Source: Spirochaetales bacterium (GTDB lineage: Bacteria > Spirochaetota > Spirochaetia > SZUA-6 > DRHE01). From it: a stretch of DNA of 43,521 nt. Where the stretch lies: assembly GCA_030604195.1 (NCBI GenBank), contig JAUVWI010000024.1, positions 1 to 43,521 of the forward strand, written 5' to 3'. Both the position numbers and the translations under genes were made by a program. A model generated the notes under the pieces. That model had not been told where the DNA came from. It did not search any database and saw nothing but the letters and a program-made list of their open reading frames with translations. This document shows positions 25,071-34,209 of the stretch, piece by piece. Positions within the stretch are counted from its first letter, which is position 1. Every line of letters starts with the position of its first letter.

Positions 25071-26426
25071 ATGGGAACCAATATGATTTTAGAGCATTTA
25101 ACCGTGGCTGACCTGAAAATAGCTGTTCTTGGCAAAGCTGCGATTCCTTCCCCCCTCGGACTTTCTACTGTATATGGTGATAACATAGTCAACTATGTTA
25201 AAAATTCAGCTACCGTGTTGACCTGCCATGACCGGGACCAACTGTTGAAGGTTATAAAGCAGAACAAACCGCTTACCGCCTTTGAAAAGGCCGGCCCCAG
25301 GGAAAAAATATACTTTGATCCCTCCAAGAGCCGGGCAGCTGTAGTTACCTGCGGCGGTTTATGTCCCGGGATAAATAATGTTATCCGTTCCCTGGTAATG
25401 ACCCTCTATTATCGATATGGCGTAAAGACAATTTATGGTATCAAATATGGCTACCGCGGCTTTATTCCCAAATTCAACTATGAAACCCTGCTTTTAAAGC
25501 CGGAAGATGTTACTGATATACATGAAAAGGGTGGAAGCATATTGGCTTCTTCCAGGGGAGCACAGGATATAAGTGAAATTGTGGATTGCCTGGTGCGAAT
25601 GAACATTTCCATTCTATTTCCTATCGGCGGTGACGGCACCTTACATGCTGCTCAATCCATCTACGAAGAAATATGCCGCCGTGGCTTGAATATATCTGTT
25701 GTCGGTATTCCCAAAACTATTGACAACGATATTTCCTACGTCCAAAAGACCTTCGGCCTGGAAACCGCCTTCTCCATAGCGGCTGAAGCAATCAGATGCG
25801 CTCATGTCGAAGCGGTAGGCGCCCCTAACGGTATCGGTATTGTCAAGGTAATGGGCAGGATGTCCGGCTTTATTGCCGCCAATGCCGCTCTGGCCCTTAA
25901 TGAGGTCAATTATGTGCTTATTCCCGAAATCCCTTTTGACCTGGAAGGGCCAATGGGTCTCTATAATATCCTTGAGCAGCGGCTGCGCAGCCGTGGTCAC
26001 GCTGTACTGATTGTAGCCGAGGGAGCAGGCCAGGAGTATGTAACCGGTGGCAACGGACAAAAGGATGATTCCGGCAACCAACGGTTGGGCGATATCGGCA
26101 TCTTCTTGAAAGATGATATTAAGAAGTATTTCAAAGAGCAGACAGACATATACGTTAATATCAAATACATTGATCCCAGTTACCTGGTACGCTCTGTGCC
26201 GGCCAACGCCAATGATTCCATTTACTGCATGCAGCTGGCTCAGAATGCCGTACATGCGGCAATGGCCGGTAAAACCGGCTTGATTATCGGTCGCTGGAAT
26301 GACCGTTTTACTCACGTACCCATTAAACTGGCAGTCTCGGAGAGCAAACAACTTTCTCCTGAAGACCCCCTCTGGCTGAATGTGCTGGAATCAACGGGTC
26401 AGCCTATTACTATGAAAAATACTTGA
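25071..26426 (+). CDS. 6-phosphofructokinase, long group-II type (Treponema/trypanosome-like)
   Basis: This 451-residue enzyme phosphorylates fructose 6-phosphate. It belongs to the long PFK group found in spirochaetes, plants and protists, seen from the N-terminal extension, TCGGLCPGINNVIR near residue 92, PIGGDGTL near 185, PKTIDNDI near 213, and MGRMSGFIA near 262. The donor-choice positions combine GGDG (ATP-like, where pyrophosphate enzymes have GGDD) with PKTIDND (Lys, as in pyrophosphate enzymes); trypanosome ATP-PFKs share this mix, so ATP use is favoured. ATG at 25071 was chosen from promoter position; an in-frame ATG at 25083 is possible. Its stop codon overlaps the -35 box of the metK promoter. 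Confidence 0.92.
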   Translation: MGTNMILEHLTVADLKIAVLGKAAIPSPLGLSTVYGDNIVNYVKNSATVLTCHDRDQLLKVIKQNKPLTAFEKAGPREKIYFDPSKSRAAVVTCGGLCPGINNVIRSLVMTLYYRYGVKTIYGIKYGYRGFIPKFNYETLLLKPEDVTDIHEKGGSILASSRGAQDISEIVDCLVRMNISILFPIGGDGTLHAAQSIYEEICRRGLNISVVGIPKTIDNDISYVQKTFGLETAFSIAAEAIRCAHVEAVGAPNGIGIVKVMGRMSGFIAANAALALNEVNYVLIPEIPFDLEGPMGLYNILEQRLRSRGHAVLIVAEGAGQEYVTGGNGQKDDSGNQRLGDIGIFLKDDIKKYFKEQTDIYVNIKYIDPSYLVRSVPANANDSIYCMQLAQNAVHAAMAGKTGLIIGRWNDRFTHVPIKLAVSESKQLSPEDPLWLNVLESTGQPITMKNT

Positions 26427-26451
26427 CAGCTCCACCTTTAATGGGTAAATT
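26423..26451 (+). promoter_or_regulatory. Promoter of the SAM riboswitch-metK transcript
   Basis: TTGACA (26423-26428, 6/6) and TAAATT (26446-26451, 4/6) with a 17-bp spacer. The predicted start near 26458 falls 2 nt before the first riboswitch stem, a very compact arrangement. Confidence 0.7.
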
Positions 26452-26457
26452 TAGAAG

Positions 26458-26517
26458 TCAGTGGATTGATTTGCGGCATATTGCAACCACTTTAAAAAAA
26501 GCACTAAAAAGCCAGGT
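26458..26517 (+). ncRNA. SAM-II-type riboswitch upstream of metK
   Basis: The RNA follows the SAM-II pseudoknot consensus. Stem P1 is AGTGG (26460-26464) with CCACT (26487-26491). The loop carries TTGATTTG and ATTGCAA, conserved around the ligand site. The 3' part has TTTAAA, then GC-ACTAAAAAG (consensus GCTAAAAAG with a 2-nt insertion). The pseudoknot is GGC (26475-26477) with GCC (26511-26513). Known SAM-II members usually precede metA, metX, metC or metK genes, mostly in Alphaproteobacteria. SAM binding would lock GCC (26511-26513) in the pseudoknot and free the terminator arm. SAM-V shares the same core and is the main alternative class. Confidence 0.82.
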
Positions 26518-26530
26518 AATCTGAATACAG

Positions 26531-26562
26531 AACCTGTGCTTTGGCAGCACAGGTTTTTTTTG
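26531..26562 (+). terminator. Riboswitch-controlled terminator before metK
   Basis: AACCTGTGCT (26531-26540) and AGCACAGGTT (26546-26555) are perfect 10-bp arms with loop TTGGC, followed by a run of T to 26561. CAGGT at 26513-26517, next to and partly within the aptamer's 3' strand, can pair with ACCTG at 26532-26536, giving a competing antiterminator. It therefore serves as the expression platform: SAM bound, terminator forms. Confidence 0.9.
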
Positions 26563-26590
26563 TGTTAAAAATATCACTGGAGGCAATAGA

Positions 26591-27754
<1,164 letters not shown>

Positions 27755-27766
27755 GGAGATAACAGG

Positions 27767-28135
27767 ATGCAGAGGGTCAAAGTCCTTGATTTTCTCGCTT
27801 TTCTGATTGCAATTGCAGTAACGGGACTTATTGCTTTCCAGGCATATGGCAATCAGAATGATATTCTCCGGGTTTCCATCAATGGTGATTCAGGAGAATG
27901 GCTCTTCCCCCTCGAATCCGACCGCACCATAGAAGTTGAAGGGCCTTTAGGTAAAACTGTAGTAGTAATAGAGGATGGCGCAGTCAGAGTATCTTCATCT
28001 CCCTGCCCGGAAAAGACATGCGTCAAATCAGGGCCTATTAGCCGGCCGGGCCGCTGGATTGCCTGTCTGCCCAACAGGGTAATTATAGCCATAACCGGTA
28101 GAAGTGAGCAGGAACTTGATGGACTCACCTTTTAA
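27767..28135 (+). CDS. NusG domain II-containing membrane-anchored protein
   Basis: This 122-residue protein has one N-terminal membrane span (about residues 9-27) and an outside NusG domain II-like beta domain. The segment SSSPCPEKTCVKSG near 76-89, with a Cys pair spaced as C-x4-C, and the end CLPNRVIIAITG are characteristic of this family, which occurs in Firmicutes and spirochaetes next to a Gx-type transporter. The Cys pair may bind a cofactor or form a disulfide. AGGGAG lies upstream of the ATG, which is 12 nt after metK. The 3' end overlaps the Gx transporter start by 17 nt, implying coupled translation. Exact role unknown; a redox or transport accessory role is likely from the pairing. 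Confidence 0.85.
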   Translation: MQRVKVLDFLAFLIAIAVTGLIAFQAYGNQNDILRVSINGDSGEWLFPLESDRTIEVEGPLGKTVVVIEDGAVRVSSSPCPEKTCVKSGPISRPGRWIACLPNRVIIAITGRSEQELDGLTF

Positions 28136-28640
28136 GAAAAATAACCTGACAGCCATGCTGGCTGCTGTAGCGCTCTTCCTCTCTTCAATCGAATATATAA
28201 TACCAAAACCCCTGCCCTTTATGCGCCTCGGGCTGGCCAACCTGCCTCTACTCATAGGTCTGACAACCCTGGCGCCCCTTGCATTTCTGCTTCTCGTCCT
28301 GCTGAAGGTCATAGGCCAGGCCCTAATAATGGGCACCCTCTTTTCCCATATATTTATTCTCTCTTTCTGCGGTTCCTTTGCCAGCGCTCTGGTTATGCTG
28401 CTGATAAAGAAAATTGCGGGGCGCAGGATATCATTAATCGGCTTGAGCATTTTCGGGGCTATGGCCAGTAACGGGCTGCAGCTGCTCATAGCCGCCCTGT
28501 TATTCTTCGGCAGGCAGACCTGGCTTCTGGCCCCGCCCTTTCTGCTTATTGGAACAATCTCTGCGGCATTCCTGGGTTTCCTGGCCCGGGAATACCTCTG
28601 CAAATCTGCCTGGCTTGCCAGGGAAATATCAGGAGGTTAG
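28119..28640 (+). CDS. Gx transporter family membrane protein (heptaprenyl diphosphate synthase component I-like)
   Basis: This 173-residue protein has about five hydrophobic spans and the family marks PLPFMRLGLANLP near residue 28 and a GQALIMGTLFSH-like region near 66. It belongs to the ECF S-component-like group often named heptaprenyl diphosphate synthase component I, though transport is more likely. ATG at 28119 is preferred, with AGGA 5-6 nt before it; a GTG at 28104 would add five codons. It overlaps the NusG-II gene, its usual partner. The substrate is unknown. Confidence 0.85.
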   Translation: MDSPFKKNNLTAMLAAVALFLSSIEYIIPKPLPFMRLGLANLPLLIGLTTLAPLAFLLLVLLKVIGQALIMGTLFSHIFILSFCGSFASALVMLLIKKIAGRRISLIGLSIFGAMASNGLQLLIAALLFFGRQTWLLAPPFLLIGTISAAFLGFLAREYLCKSAWLAREISGG

Positions 28641-28642
28641 CA

Positions 28643-29635
28643 ATGAAAGCGAGCTCTAAAGCGAGCTTTTTTGAGAAACTTGACCGGCAGAGGGTGCGCT
28701 GCACCCTTTGTCCCAACAACTGTATAATTGCTCCGGGGAAGTATGGATCATGCCTGGTGCGCCGGAACCTGCGGGGAGAGCTTACCCTGCCCTACTACGG
28801 CGCAATATCCTCACAGGCAATTGACCCTATAGAGAAAAAACCCCTTTACCACTTTTATCCTGGAAAAAAAATATTATCTGTTGGTTTTTTAGGCTGTAAT
28901 TTCCACTGCCCCTTCTGCCAGAATTATCAGATATCACAATCCACCGATATCCCCTTCAGCACATTGACTCCCACAGAGCTGGTAGCTAATGCACTGAAAC
29001 AGGGTTCATTCGGTATTGCCTATACCTACTCGGAACCGCTTATTCACTTCGAGTATGTTTTTGAATCGGCGAAGCAGGCGCATGAGAAGGGACTTAAAAA
29101 TGTCCTGGTTTCCAATGGCTATTTGAATCAGGAACCGGCATCAGCACTCCTTGAGTACATAGATGCAGCCAACATTGACCTTAAATCTTTCAATCCTGAT
29201 TTCTACCGCCGCGAGATCGGCGGCAAGCTTGATGAGGTTATGCGCTTCATTACCCAGGCTGCCGCTGCGACAGCTCTTGAAGTTACCACCCTGATCATTC
29301 CCGGCAAGAACGACTCCCTTGAAGAAATAGAAGAGATAGCCGCTTTTCTGGGCGCTATAGACAGGAATATTCCCTATCACCTCTCTGCCTATTATCCCCA
29401 GTATCACTACCATATTCCGCCTACACCCATTTCTACCCTGACCGCAGCCTTAGAGGCGGCCGCAAAGCATTTGAACTATGTTTACCCGGGGAATATCGGC
29501 AGCAGCGAGATCAATACCCTGTGCCCGGAATGCGGCAGCCTGCTGATCAGGCGCCGGGGTTACTCCATACAGATAAAGGGTATCAAAGAGCAGAAATGCA
29601 GCAACTGCGGAAAGAGGGTTCCTGTAAAACTCTGA
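28643..29635 (+). CDS. amrS: Radical SAM protein, AmmeMemoRadiSam-type (AmrS)
   Basis: This 330-residue enzyme has the radical SAM motif CNFHCPFC (C-x3-C-x2-C) near residues 84-91, preceded by an N-terminal CTLCPNNC segment near 20 with a further Cys (YGSC) as in pyruvate formate-lyase activating-enzyme-like AmrS proteins. The C-terminal end has a zinc-ribbon-like CPECG...CSNCG, a feature of this group. In other genomes AmrS is encoded with AMMECR1 and Memo proteins; neither is here. AGGAGG lies 7 nt before the ATG at 28643, just 2 nt after the Gx gene, so it is co-transcribed. The substrate is unknown. Because it uses SAM, sharing the metK transcript is sensible. Confidence 0.88.
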   Translation: MKASSKASFFEKLDRQRVRCTLCPNNCIIAPGKYGSCLVRRNLRGELTLPYYGAISSQAIDPIEKKPLYHFYPGKKILSVGFLGCNFHCPFCQNYQISQSTDIPFSTLTPTELVANALKQGSFGIAYTYSEPLIHFEYVFESAKQAHEKGLKNVLVSNGYLNQEPASALLEYIDAANIDLKSFNPDFYRREIGGKLDEVMRFITQAAAATALEVTTLIIPGKNDSLEEIEEIAAFLGAIDRNIPYHLSAYYPQYHYHIPPTPISTLTAALEAAAKHLNYVYPGNIGSSEINTLCPECGSLLIRRRGYSIQIKGIKEQKCSNCGKRVPVKL

Positions 29636-29726
29636 TGCCAGGCCAATGACACTCCGGATAACCGCATAAAATCAGGAACATAGGCATAGTGCGGATAAAA
29701 AAATCTATAGAGTGTTATCTTTATAT

Positions 29727-29754
29727 TTGCTCTGTGTCAGTTTAAAATTAGAAT
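29727..29754 (+). promoter_or_regulatory. Candidate promoter for the first AOR gene
   Basis: TTGCTC (29727-29732) and TAGAAT (29749-29754) with a 16-bp spacer. The -10 is good (5/6), the -35 weak (4/6). Predicted leader is about 30 nt. Confidence 0.4.
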
Positions 29755-29791
29755 ATTGAATTAAACTTAATTGGAAAGAAATGAATTGGCG

Positions 29792-31522
29792 ATGAAGGGA
29801 ATTTTTGGAAAAATCCTTAATATCAATCTGGGGGGGGAAAAATTCTATGAAGAGGCAATTGCAAGTGAGATCTATGAAGATTATCTCGGGGGCAAGGGAA
29901 TAGGGTCATACCTGCTGCTCAAGAGGAATCCTCCGGGCATAAACCCCCTGGCCCCGGAGAATAATCTTATATTCGCCCTTGGGCCCGCTACCGGTTTCTC
30001 TATCTGGGGGGCTAACAGGTATGGGGCATTTACCAAATCGCCCCTGACAGGAATATACACGGAATCCTATGCAGGTGGCAAAGCTTTCCTTTATTTATCC
30101 AGAACCGGCTATGATGCAATTATTATAAACGGCGCTATGGATAACTGGTCTTACCTTGAAGTAAGCAATAATTGTGTTTCCTTTAAAGATGCAGCTTTCC
30201 TTATGGGAAGGGACAGCCTGGAGACAGAGAAAATGCTTAGGGACAGGTATATGGATAGTCAATGCGCTGTTCTTACAATTGGGCCTGCCGGAGAAAACCT
30301 GGTTAAATATGCCTATGTTAACAACGATTTCGGCAGGTCACTCGGCAGGACCGGTATAGGAGCTGTTCTAGGCAGCAAAAAGTTAAAGGCCCTGGTTTTT
30401 ATGGGAGATGAGCGAAAGGAGGCCTCCGATTCTAAGCTGCTGACCATTTATCGAAAGGAACAGTTAGAAACCGGCAAGAAGCATCCTGTTACCGAGGTCT
30501 ATAACAGATACGGCACCTCCCTTGTAGTTGATCTGACTACTCAGGTTGAAGCTTTCCCCGCACGCTACTGGCAGGATGGAACTGTAGATTATAGTGATAA
30601 GATCAATGCCGGGGCCCTACATTCAGAGTGTAAGGTAAAGCCGAAATCGTGTCTGTTCTGCTTTATCGGCTGCACCAGGCAGACAACTATTATAAAGGGA
30701 CGGCACCAGGGGCTCACGCTCGATGGACCTGAGTATGAAACCATAGATGCATTTGGCGGGCTTAATATGGTTGATGATATAAATGAGATTGCCTTTCTGA
30801 ATGACACCTGTGACCGTCTTGGTATTGATACCGTTACTGCCGGAAATGTCACTGCCTTTGCTGTTGAGGCATATAAGAGGGGAAGGATCGATTTCAAGAT
30901 AGATTACGGAGAGGTAGATAGAATTGCCGCGCTTCTGCGGTTGATTGCCTATAGAGAGGGAATAGGCAACCTCCTGGCTGAAGGCGTAAGGGCTGCATCA
31001 AGAGAGCTGGGGCTTGAAGACATCGCCATTCATGTGAAGGGGCTTGAACCGCCGGGCTATGATCCGCGCTACCTGCAGGGCATGGGCCTGGGATACGCTG
31101 TCTCTGACCGGGGAGCCTGTCACTTAAGAACGACATTTTATAAGCCTGAACTGGCCGGGCTGATCGATCCCTTAAAAAATGAGGGAAAAGCAAAGATGCT
31201 CCTGGAATATGAGGACCGCCTGACAATTTTCGATACGCTCATCCTCTGCCGCTTTTTTAGAGATTTTATTTTCTGGGATGAACTTAATAAAATAGTAAAG
31301 GGAACAATGGGTCTCGATCTAAAAGAGAAGGATTTCAAAGAGATATCCGCACGGATCGCTCATACTATCAGGGAGTTCAATCTAAGAGAAGGGATGAAAC
31401 CCGAGGAAGATTTCCTGCCGGAATACTTCTTCAGCCATTCTCTTGGTTCCCGGAGAAGGGTTCTCAACAGGGAGAAGTTTAGAGAGCTTGTTGCAGATTA
31501 CTACAGGCTGCGCGGCTTTTAG
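29792..31522 (+). CDS. Aldehyde:ferredoxin oxidoreductase family protein, first copy
   Basis: AOR enzymes oxidise aldehydes to carboxylic acids with a tungsten (or molybdenum) bis-pterin and pass electrons to ferredoxin. This 576-residue protein has the N-terminal start KGIFGKILNINL, TKSPLTGIYTESYAGG near 80 (cofactor binding), GPAGENLVKYAYV near 165, the [4Fe-4S] Cys cluster CLFCFIGC near 286-293 with the fourth Cys in LILCRFF near 484, and GPEYETIDAFGG near 310. ATG at 29792 matches the family start; TTGs at 29771 and 29786 in frame are alternatives, the latter spaced well from GGAAAG. It ends 8 nt before the stop of the convergent aminotransferase. No ferredoxin gene is adjacent. Substrate unknown. 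Confidence 0.92.
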   Translation: MKGIFGKILNINLGGEKFYEEAIASEIYEDYLGGKGIGSYLLLKRNPPGINPLAPENNLIFALGPATGFSIWGANRYGAFTKSPLTGIYTESYAGGKAFLYLSRTGYDAIIINGAMDNWSYLEVSNNCVSFKDAAFLMGRDSLETEKMLRDRYMDSQCAVLTIGPAGENLVKYAYVNNDFGRSLGRTGIGAVLGSKKLKALVFMGDERKEASDSKLLTIYRKEQLETGKKHPVTEVYNRYGTSLVVDLTTQVEAFPARYWQDGTVDYSDKINAGALHSECKVKPKSCLFCFIGCTRQTTIIKGRHQGLTLDGPEYETIDAFGGLNMVDDINEIAFLNDTCDRLGIDTVTAGNVTAFAVEAYKRGRIDFKIDYGEVDRIAALLRLIAYREGIGNLLAEGVRAASRELGLEDIAIHVKGLEPPGYDPRYLQGMGLGYAVSDRGACHLRTTFYKPELAGLIDPLKNEGKAKMLLEYEDRLTIFDTLILCRFFRDFIFWDELNKIVKGTMGLDLKEKDFKEISARIAHTIREFNLREGMKPEEDFLPEYFFSHSLGSRRRVLNREKFRELVADYYRLRGF

Positions 31523-31530
31523 TAGAATTT

Positions 31531-32790
31531 CTACCGGTTTATGGTTCTTTCCAAAGCCTTTCTGAAGATGTTCAATGCTTCGTCCATTTGATCTCCGGTG
31601 ACAATCAGGGGAGGTATCCATCTGATTATATTACTCTCCGCTCCGCAGGTTAAAAGAAGAAGTCCCTTCTCCAGCGCTTCCCTCTGTACTGCTGCCGCTA
31701 TTTCATTACCCTTTCCTGAAAATTCAACCCCGGCCATCAAACCAATACCCCTTACGTCTCCTATGAAACTGAACTCTTTTTTAAGCCCGCTAAGAGCTTT
31801 AAGCAGCTGTTTACCCCTTTCTCCGGCATTTTGCAAAAGCTTTTCCTCTTTTATTACCCGGATGGTGGCTTCTGCAGCTGCACAGGCAATGGGGTTGCCG
31901 CCGTAGGTTCCTCCATGACTTCCGGTGAGCCATTTCTCACCAAGTTCCTGTCTGTAGGCAATTCCGGACAGGGGAAGGCCTGAAGCAATTCCCTTGGCCA
32001 TGGTAATAATATCAGGTACTATTTCCTCATGCTGAAAGGCGAAGTACTTACCTGTCCTGCCGAATCCGGATTGTATTTCATCGACAATCATTAATATTCC
32101 GTGTTCATCACAGATTTTCCTGATGGCAGACAAAAAACCTGCCGGGGGCACAACGTAACCCCCTTCTCCCAGGACAGGTTCTACAATAATTGCTGCTGTC
32201 TCTTTTGGCGCTGTTTGCGTTTTTAAGAGCCTCTTCAATTCCCTGACAGCAAAATCCAGAGTTTCCCGGTTTTCCCATCCATAATAGTATGGATAGGGAT
32301 AGGGAGATACAAAGATCCCCGGGACAAGCGGCTGGTACATACTGCGGTAGATGGTTTTACTGGTAGTCATGGCCATGGTAAGATGGGTTCGACCATGAAA
32401 ACCACCCTGAAAGACAATAATATTTGATCTTCCTGTTGCCTGTTTGGCAAGTTTAACAGCAGCCTCCACTGCTTCTGCGCCGCTGTTACTGAAGAAAAAT
32501 CGATCCAGAGCGGAAGGTAGAATTGATCTCAGCTCTTCTATTAAACTAAGGACCGGTTTGTGGTAGATTATATTTATCTGCCCGAATATCAGCTCATTTG
32601 ACTGTTTTTGTATTGCCTCAACAACTTTCGGATGGCAATGCCCGGTATTAACCACGCCGATGCCGCTGGTAAAATCCATAAACCTTTTGCCCTCTGTATT
32701 ATAAAGGTAGATTCCTTTTCCATGATCAACCAGTATATTTGTAACCCGGGACCATACAGTAGAAAGATATTCTTCATTCAATAGATTCAT
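31531..32790 (-). CDS. Class III (omega) aminotransferase, 4-aminobutyrate-type
   Basis: This 419-residue pyridoxal-phosphate enzyme moves an amino group, typically from omega-amino acids such as GABA, ornithine or lysine, to 2-oxoglutarate and yields a semialdehyde. Motifs: FTSGIGVVNTGHCHPKVV near 40, NSGAEAVEAAVKLA near 104, VFQGGFHGRTH near 127, VDEIQSGFGRTG near 238 and the PLP Lys in MAKGIASGLPLSG near 264. Length is normal. Its aldehyde product would suit the AOR enzymes next to it; the exact substrate is not deducible and other omega-aminotransferases are possible. AGGTG lies upstream of the ATG. It is 18 nt behind the AspT-like carrier gene and forms an operon with it. Confidence 0.9.
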   Translation of the reverse strand: MNLLNEEYLSTVWSRVTNILVDHGKGIYLYNTEGKRFMDFTSGIGVVNTGHCHPKVVEAIQKQSNELIFGQINIIYHKPVLSLIEELRSILPSALDRFFFSNSGAEAVEAAVKLAKQATGRSNIIVFQGGFHGRTHLTMAMTTSKTIYRSMYQPLVPGIFVSPYPYPYYYGWENRETLDFAVRELKRLLKTQTAPKETAAIIVEPVLGEGGYVVPPAGFLSAIRKICDEHGILMIVDEIQSGFGRTGKYFAFQHEEIVPDIITMAKGIASGLPLSGIAYRQELGEKWLTGSHGGTYGGNPIACAAAEATIRVIKEEKLLQNAGERGKQLLKALSGLKKEFSFIGDVRGIGLMAGVEFSGKGNEIAAAVQREALEKGLLLLTCGAESNIIRWIPPLIVTGDQMDEALNIFRKALERTINR

Positions 32791-32808
32791 TTTTCACCTC
32801 CAATTGGT

Positions 32809-34044
32809 TTATGCCGGCAGGGTATGTAGAATTATGGTAAATATTACCATACCGAACAAAGCGAATGGGTAGGCTGCCCCATAGCCAATTGCAACATCGT
32901 CGCTTGCAGTGGCATCGATAGCAATTCCAAGCCCGGGGGTGCTGGTCATAGCTCCGCAGAGGCTTCCGGCCAGTAGTATCCAGTTTAATTTGAAAATGTA
33001 TCTGCCAATCAAAAAACCGCTGATTATTGATATTGCAGCGCAGATGAATGATAATAAAAGAAGTATTGCACCGCCTGTGGTTAACGAATTGATAGTTGTA
33101 TAACCATACCTCAGGCCAACGATGGCCAGAAAGAGGGCCAGTGAGAGATCTCTTATAGCAGAAAGGACATCCCGGTTCATTCTGAAGTTAAAGCGGCCAA
33201 TCCTGCCCCTGTAGCCAAAGAGCAAAGCCGCTATAAGAACCCCGCCGGTTGCGCCAAGACTGAAATATTTTATCACGGGACCCAGATAAATCTTGAGAGA
33301 ACCGAGGAAATAGCCTGCCAGACAAACGAAAACAAAGGCAATTACATCGAATCCTGCATTATCTTCTTTTTTACTATTGGAATTATCATCAAGCAGCATT
33401 TTATTAAACAAGGATCTCTCTTTTGCTACATCTATTTTTGCAATGCGGGGAATGAACTGGATAAATAGAATTACAACAATAACGCCCGGCGAGTAACCGA
33501 CTGCATGTCCGAAACCGACCAGGGCTTCAGCCTTTTCGCCTGAATGTGAAACCGTTTCAATTGCCGCAGCCAGTCCGGGGGAGCTGGTAAGAGCGCCGGT
33601 ATATAGGCCGGAAATTGCAAAGGGATTCTGACCTGGAAAATATTTAACGAATAGATAGATAACGCCGGCTCCGGTAAAGGGAACAATAAAGCCCAGGACA
33701 AGGAACTTCAAACCATATTTTTTTATTACCTTATCAAGATCCTTTGAAGCGAGTAGTCCTACTGAGGCTACAAAGAGCATCAAGGTTAATAGAAAGAAAT
33801 CCTTAGAGATTACATTGTTGAATAAGAGTTGGGAAGCATATTGAGGGATATTGTTTGCTCCCTCATAGGGAACAGCATACATCAGGTAAATAAACCAGCC
33901 TGTAATAATTCCGGTGAAAAGGCTTCCCGAGGTACCAAGGCAAAATTTGCCAAATCGCACTTTGCCCAGAAGCAGGCCGGTAACAACGGCAAAAAATAGT
34001 AGTACAAATTGATTGGTAATAAAATCAAGTACATTAAAATCCAT
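32809..34044 (-). CDS. AspT/YidE/YbjL-type (AAE family) amino acid exchanger
   Basis: This 411-residue membrane protein has about ten spans in two repeats of the AAE (aspartate:alanine exchanger) fold. Both repeats carry the signature GALTSSPGLAAAIE (near 148) and GAMTSTPGLGIAID (near 372). The cytoplasmic loop between the halves is short (about residues 205-235) and has no TrkA-C domains, unlike classical AspT or YidE. AspT exchanges aspartate for alanine in lactobacilli, driving decarboxylation energetics. Here it shares an operon with an aminotransferase and may exchange an amino acid for its product. The ATG at 34044 has no Shine-Dalgarno and a -10 box 12 nt upstream. Substrate unknown. 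Confidence 0.85.
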   Translation of the reverse strand: MDFNVLDFITNQFVLLFFAVVTGLLLGKVRFGKFCLGTSGSLFTGIITGWFIYLMYAVPYEGANNIPQYASQLLFNNVISKDFFLLTLMLFVASVGLLASKDLDKVIKKYGLKFLVLGFIVPFTGAGVIYLFVKYFPGQNPFAISGLYTGALTSSPGLAAAIETVSHSGEKAEALVGFGHAVGYSPGVIVVILFIQFIPRIAKIDVAKERSLFNKMLLDDNSNSKKEDNAGFDVIAFVFVCLAGYFLGSLKIYLGPVIKYFSLGATGGVLIAALLFGYRGRIGRFNFRMNRDVLSAIRDLSLALFLAIVGLRYGYTTINSLTTGGAILLLLSFICAAISIISGFLIGRYIFKLNWILLAGSLCGAMTSTPGLGIAIDATASDDVAIGYGAAYPFALFGMVIFTIILHTLPA

Positions 34045-34056
34045 ATAATATACTAT

Positions 34057-34086
34057 ACAATATTTACTTATATCCTTTCAGGTCAA
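34057..34086 (-). promoter_or_regulatory. Promoter of the exchanger-aminotransferase operon
   Basis: Minus-strand TTGACC (34081-34086, 5/6) and TATTGT (34057-34062, 4/6) with an 18-bp spacer. The -10 ends 12 nt before the ATG at 34044, so the leader would be about 6 nt. Confidence 0.45.
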
Positions 34087-34142
34087 GGCTAATTGAGCGG
34101 ATATTCCAATTAATCAGCCACATATCATTTCAATTTTATTTT

Positions 34143-34160
34143 ATCAGTTTATTGACTGAT
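34143..34160. promoter_or_regulatory. 18-bp inverted repeat in the divergent control region
   Basis: ATCAGT (34143-34148) and ACTGAT (34155-34160) are perfect arms around a 6-bp spacer. It overlaps the -35 box of the candidate SARP-gene promoter, so a repressor or autoregulator could act here. Confidence 0.45.
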
Positions 34161-34178
34161 TCTATATTAGAATATAAG
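34152..34178 (+). promoter_or_regulatory. Candidate promoter of the SARP-like regulator
   Basis: TTGACT (34152-34157) and TATAAG (34173-34178) are each 5/6 but with a short 15-bp spacer, as in some activator-dependent promoters. Two inverted repeats overlap it. Confidence 0.35.
34159..34173. promoter_or_regulatory. 15-bp inverted repeat beside the SARP promoter
   Basis: ATTCTA and TAGAAT are perfect arms around TAT. It lies between the candidate -35 and -10 boxes and shares two bases with the repeat at 34143-34160. Confidence 0.4.
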
Positions 34179-34209
34179 CTTTCAGCCATTAGTACTGTTA
34201 ACTTTGACT

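Noticed and set aside
25641-26351. Minus-strand open frame (236 codons)
   Set aside because: Antisense to conserved phosphofructokinase sequence.
29636-29791. Riboswitch or tungsten-sensing (Moco-type) leader before the first AOR
   Set aside because: Repeats of CGGATAA and an ACACT/AGTGT pair are visible, but no conserved Moco-RNA architecture could be recognised.
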